From a virus: a DNA stretch of 54,903 nucleotides. The stretch spans positions 1 through 54,903 of the IMG/VR virus record IMGVR_UViG_3300043435_001359. One strand, 5' to 3'. This document shows, in pieces, positions 54,658 through 54,903 of this stretch. Made by a program: the position numbers and the translations under genes. A model generated the notes under the pieces. The model did not search any database. It was not told the DNA's origin and saw only the letters and a list, made by a program, of their open reading frames with translations. The stretch's first letter is position 1; the number at the start of each line of letters is the position of its first letter.

Positions 54658-54666
54658 TGCTGTAAT
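54658..54666 (+). promoter_or_regulatory. Possible extended -10 (TGC-TGTAAT) for whiB
   Basis: TGC then TGTAAT gives an expected start near 54673, with AAAGGAT (54683-54689) as a ribosome site for GTG 54698. No -35 element. Low confidence. Confidence 0.3.
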
Positions 54667-54697
54667 TAATACAAATCTATTTAAAGGATACACAATA

Positions 54698-54903
54698 GTG
54701 GCCAAAGAAAAATCTAGCAATAATAATAGTCAACCGTTAGAGGGATTGTATATTGGCAGAAAAGACTGGTTTCCCTATGCTGCTTGCAAAGGATTAACCA
54801 ACCTAATGTTCCCCAAAGAACATAAGGACATTACCTACATAGCGGAAGCTAGAAGGATATGTAGTAATTGCCCTGTTAAGCCTCAGTGCCTAGAGTATGC
54901 ACT
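54698..54903 (+). CDS. whiB: WhiB-family Fe-S transcription factor (cut by right edge)
   Basis: The first 68 residues are visible from GTG 54698 (ribosome site AAAGGAT). After a polar N-terminus come DWFPYAACKG and then CSNCPVKPQCLEYA, i.e. Cys followed by the CxxC...C cluster that binds a 4Fe-4S centre in WhiB proteins. The G[I/V]WGG turn and basic tail would lie beyond the edge. WhiB proteins occur only in Actinobacteria and their phages, where they bind the main sigma factor and reshape transcription or block superinfection. This is the best single clue to the host phylum. Confidence 0.85.
   Translation, partial: MAKEKSSNNNSQPLEGLYIGRKDWFPYAACKGLTNLMFPKEHKDITYIAEARRICSNCPVKPQCLEYA

Overview
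The window is a 54.9-kb piece of a contractile-tailed (myovirus-type) tailed phage genome. It has no tRNA or rRNA genes, no CRISPR array and no integrase that I can see. The host is most likely an aquatic, low-to-moderate GC actinobacterium, possibly of the Acidimicrobiia. The signs are a WhiB-type Fe-S regulator (cut by the right edge), a proteasome beta-type peptidase, a sortase-anchored LPKTGG protein, Thr-rich linkers in secreted proteins, and promoters that suggest leaderless transcripts. The host class is inference.

Layout. (1) 1-22.9 kb, + strand: end of the head genes, connector and tail-completion genes, sheath, tube, a frameshifted tail assembly chaperone, tape measure, baseplate hub and spike, gp25-like, J-like and I-like wedge proteins, and the first fibre-type proteins. 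(2) 22.9-44.1 kb, - strand: a very large fibre locus with at least nine fibre-type proteins. They are built from shared, shuffled modules: a common N-terminal anchor, collagen-like Gly-X-Y stalks, FN3 repeats, Gly-rich and His-rich tips. Inside this locus (29.6-35.6 kb) sits an oxidative tailoring cassette: cytochrome P450, flavin-dependent tryptophan-type halogenase, prolyl-4-hydroxylase-like Fe(II)/2-oxoglutarate dioxygenase and five unrecognised proteins. A glycosyltransferase lies at the end of the strand block. (3) 44.3-49.0 kb, + strand: a self-contained secreted or surface-protein operon with its own extended -10 promoter and a terminator-like hairpin. It encodes a seven-bladed propeller protein, a two-helix membrane peptide and an LPXTG cell-wall protein. 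(4) 49.1-50.9 kb, + strand: a lysis module with an M15 peptidase endolysin and holin candidates. (5) 51.0-54.9 kb: a regulatory and early-type region with two winged-helix proteins, a divergent control region with inverted and direct repeats, an HTH protein, a metallophosphoesterase, a proteasome beta-like Ntn hydrolase, and WhiB.

How the parts may work together. Regions 1 and 2 build the particle. The collagen-like fibres and the neighbouring prolyl-hydroxylase-like enzyme, halogenase, P450 and glycosyltransferase suggest, but do not prove, enzymatic decoration of fibres or synthesis of a modified small molecule during infection. Region 3 looks like a cargo operon that re-dresses the host surface. 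Region 5 would redirect host transcription and protein turnover.

Limits: assignments rest on motifs and gene order read by eye. No database or structure search was possible. Baseplate names are by analogy to P2/Mu/T4.
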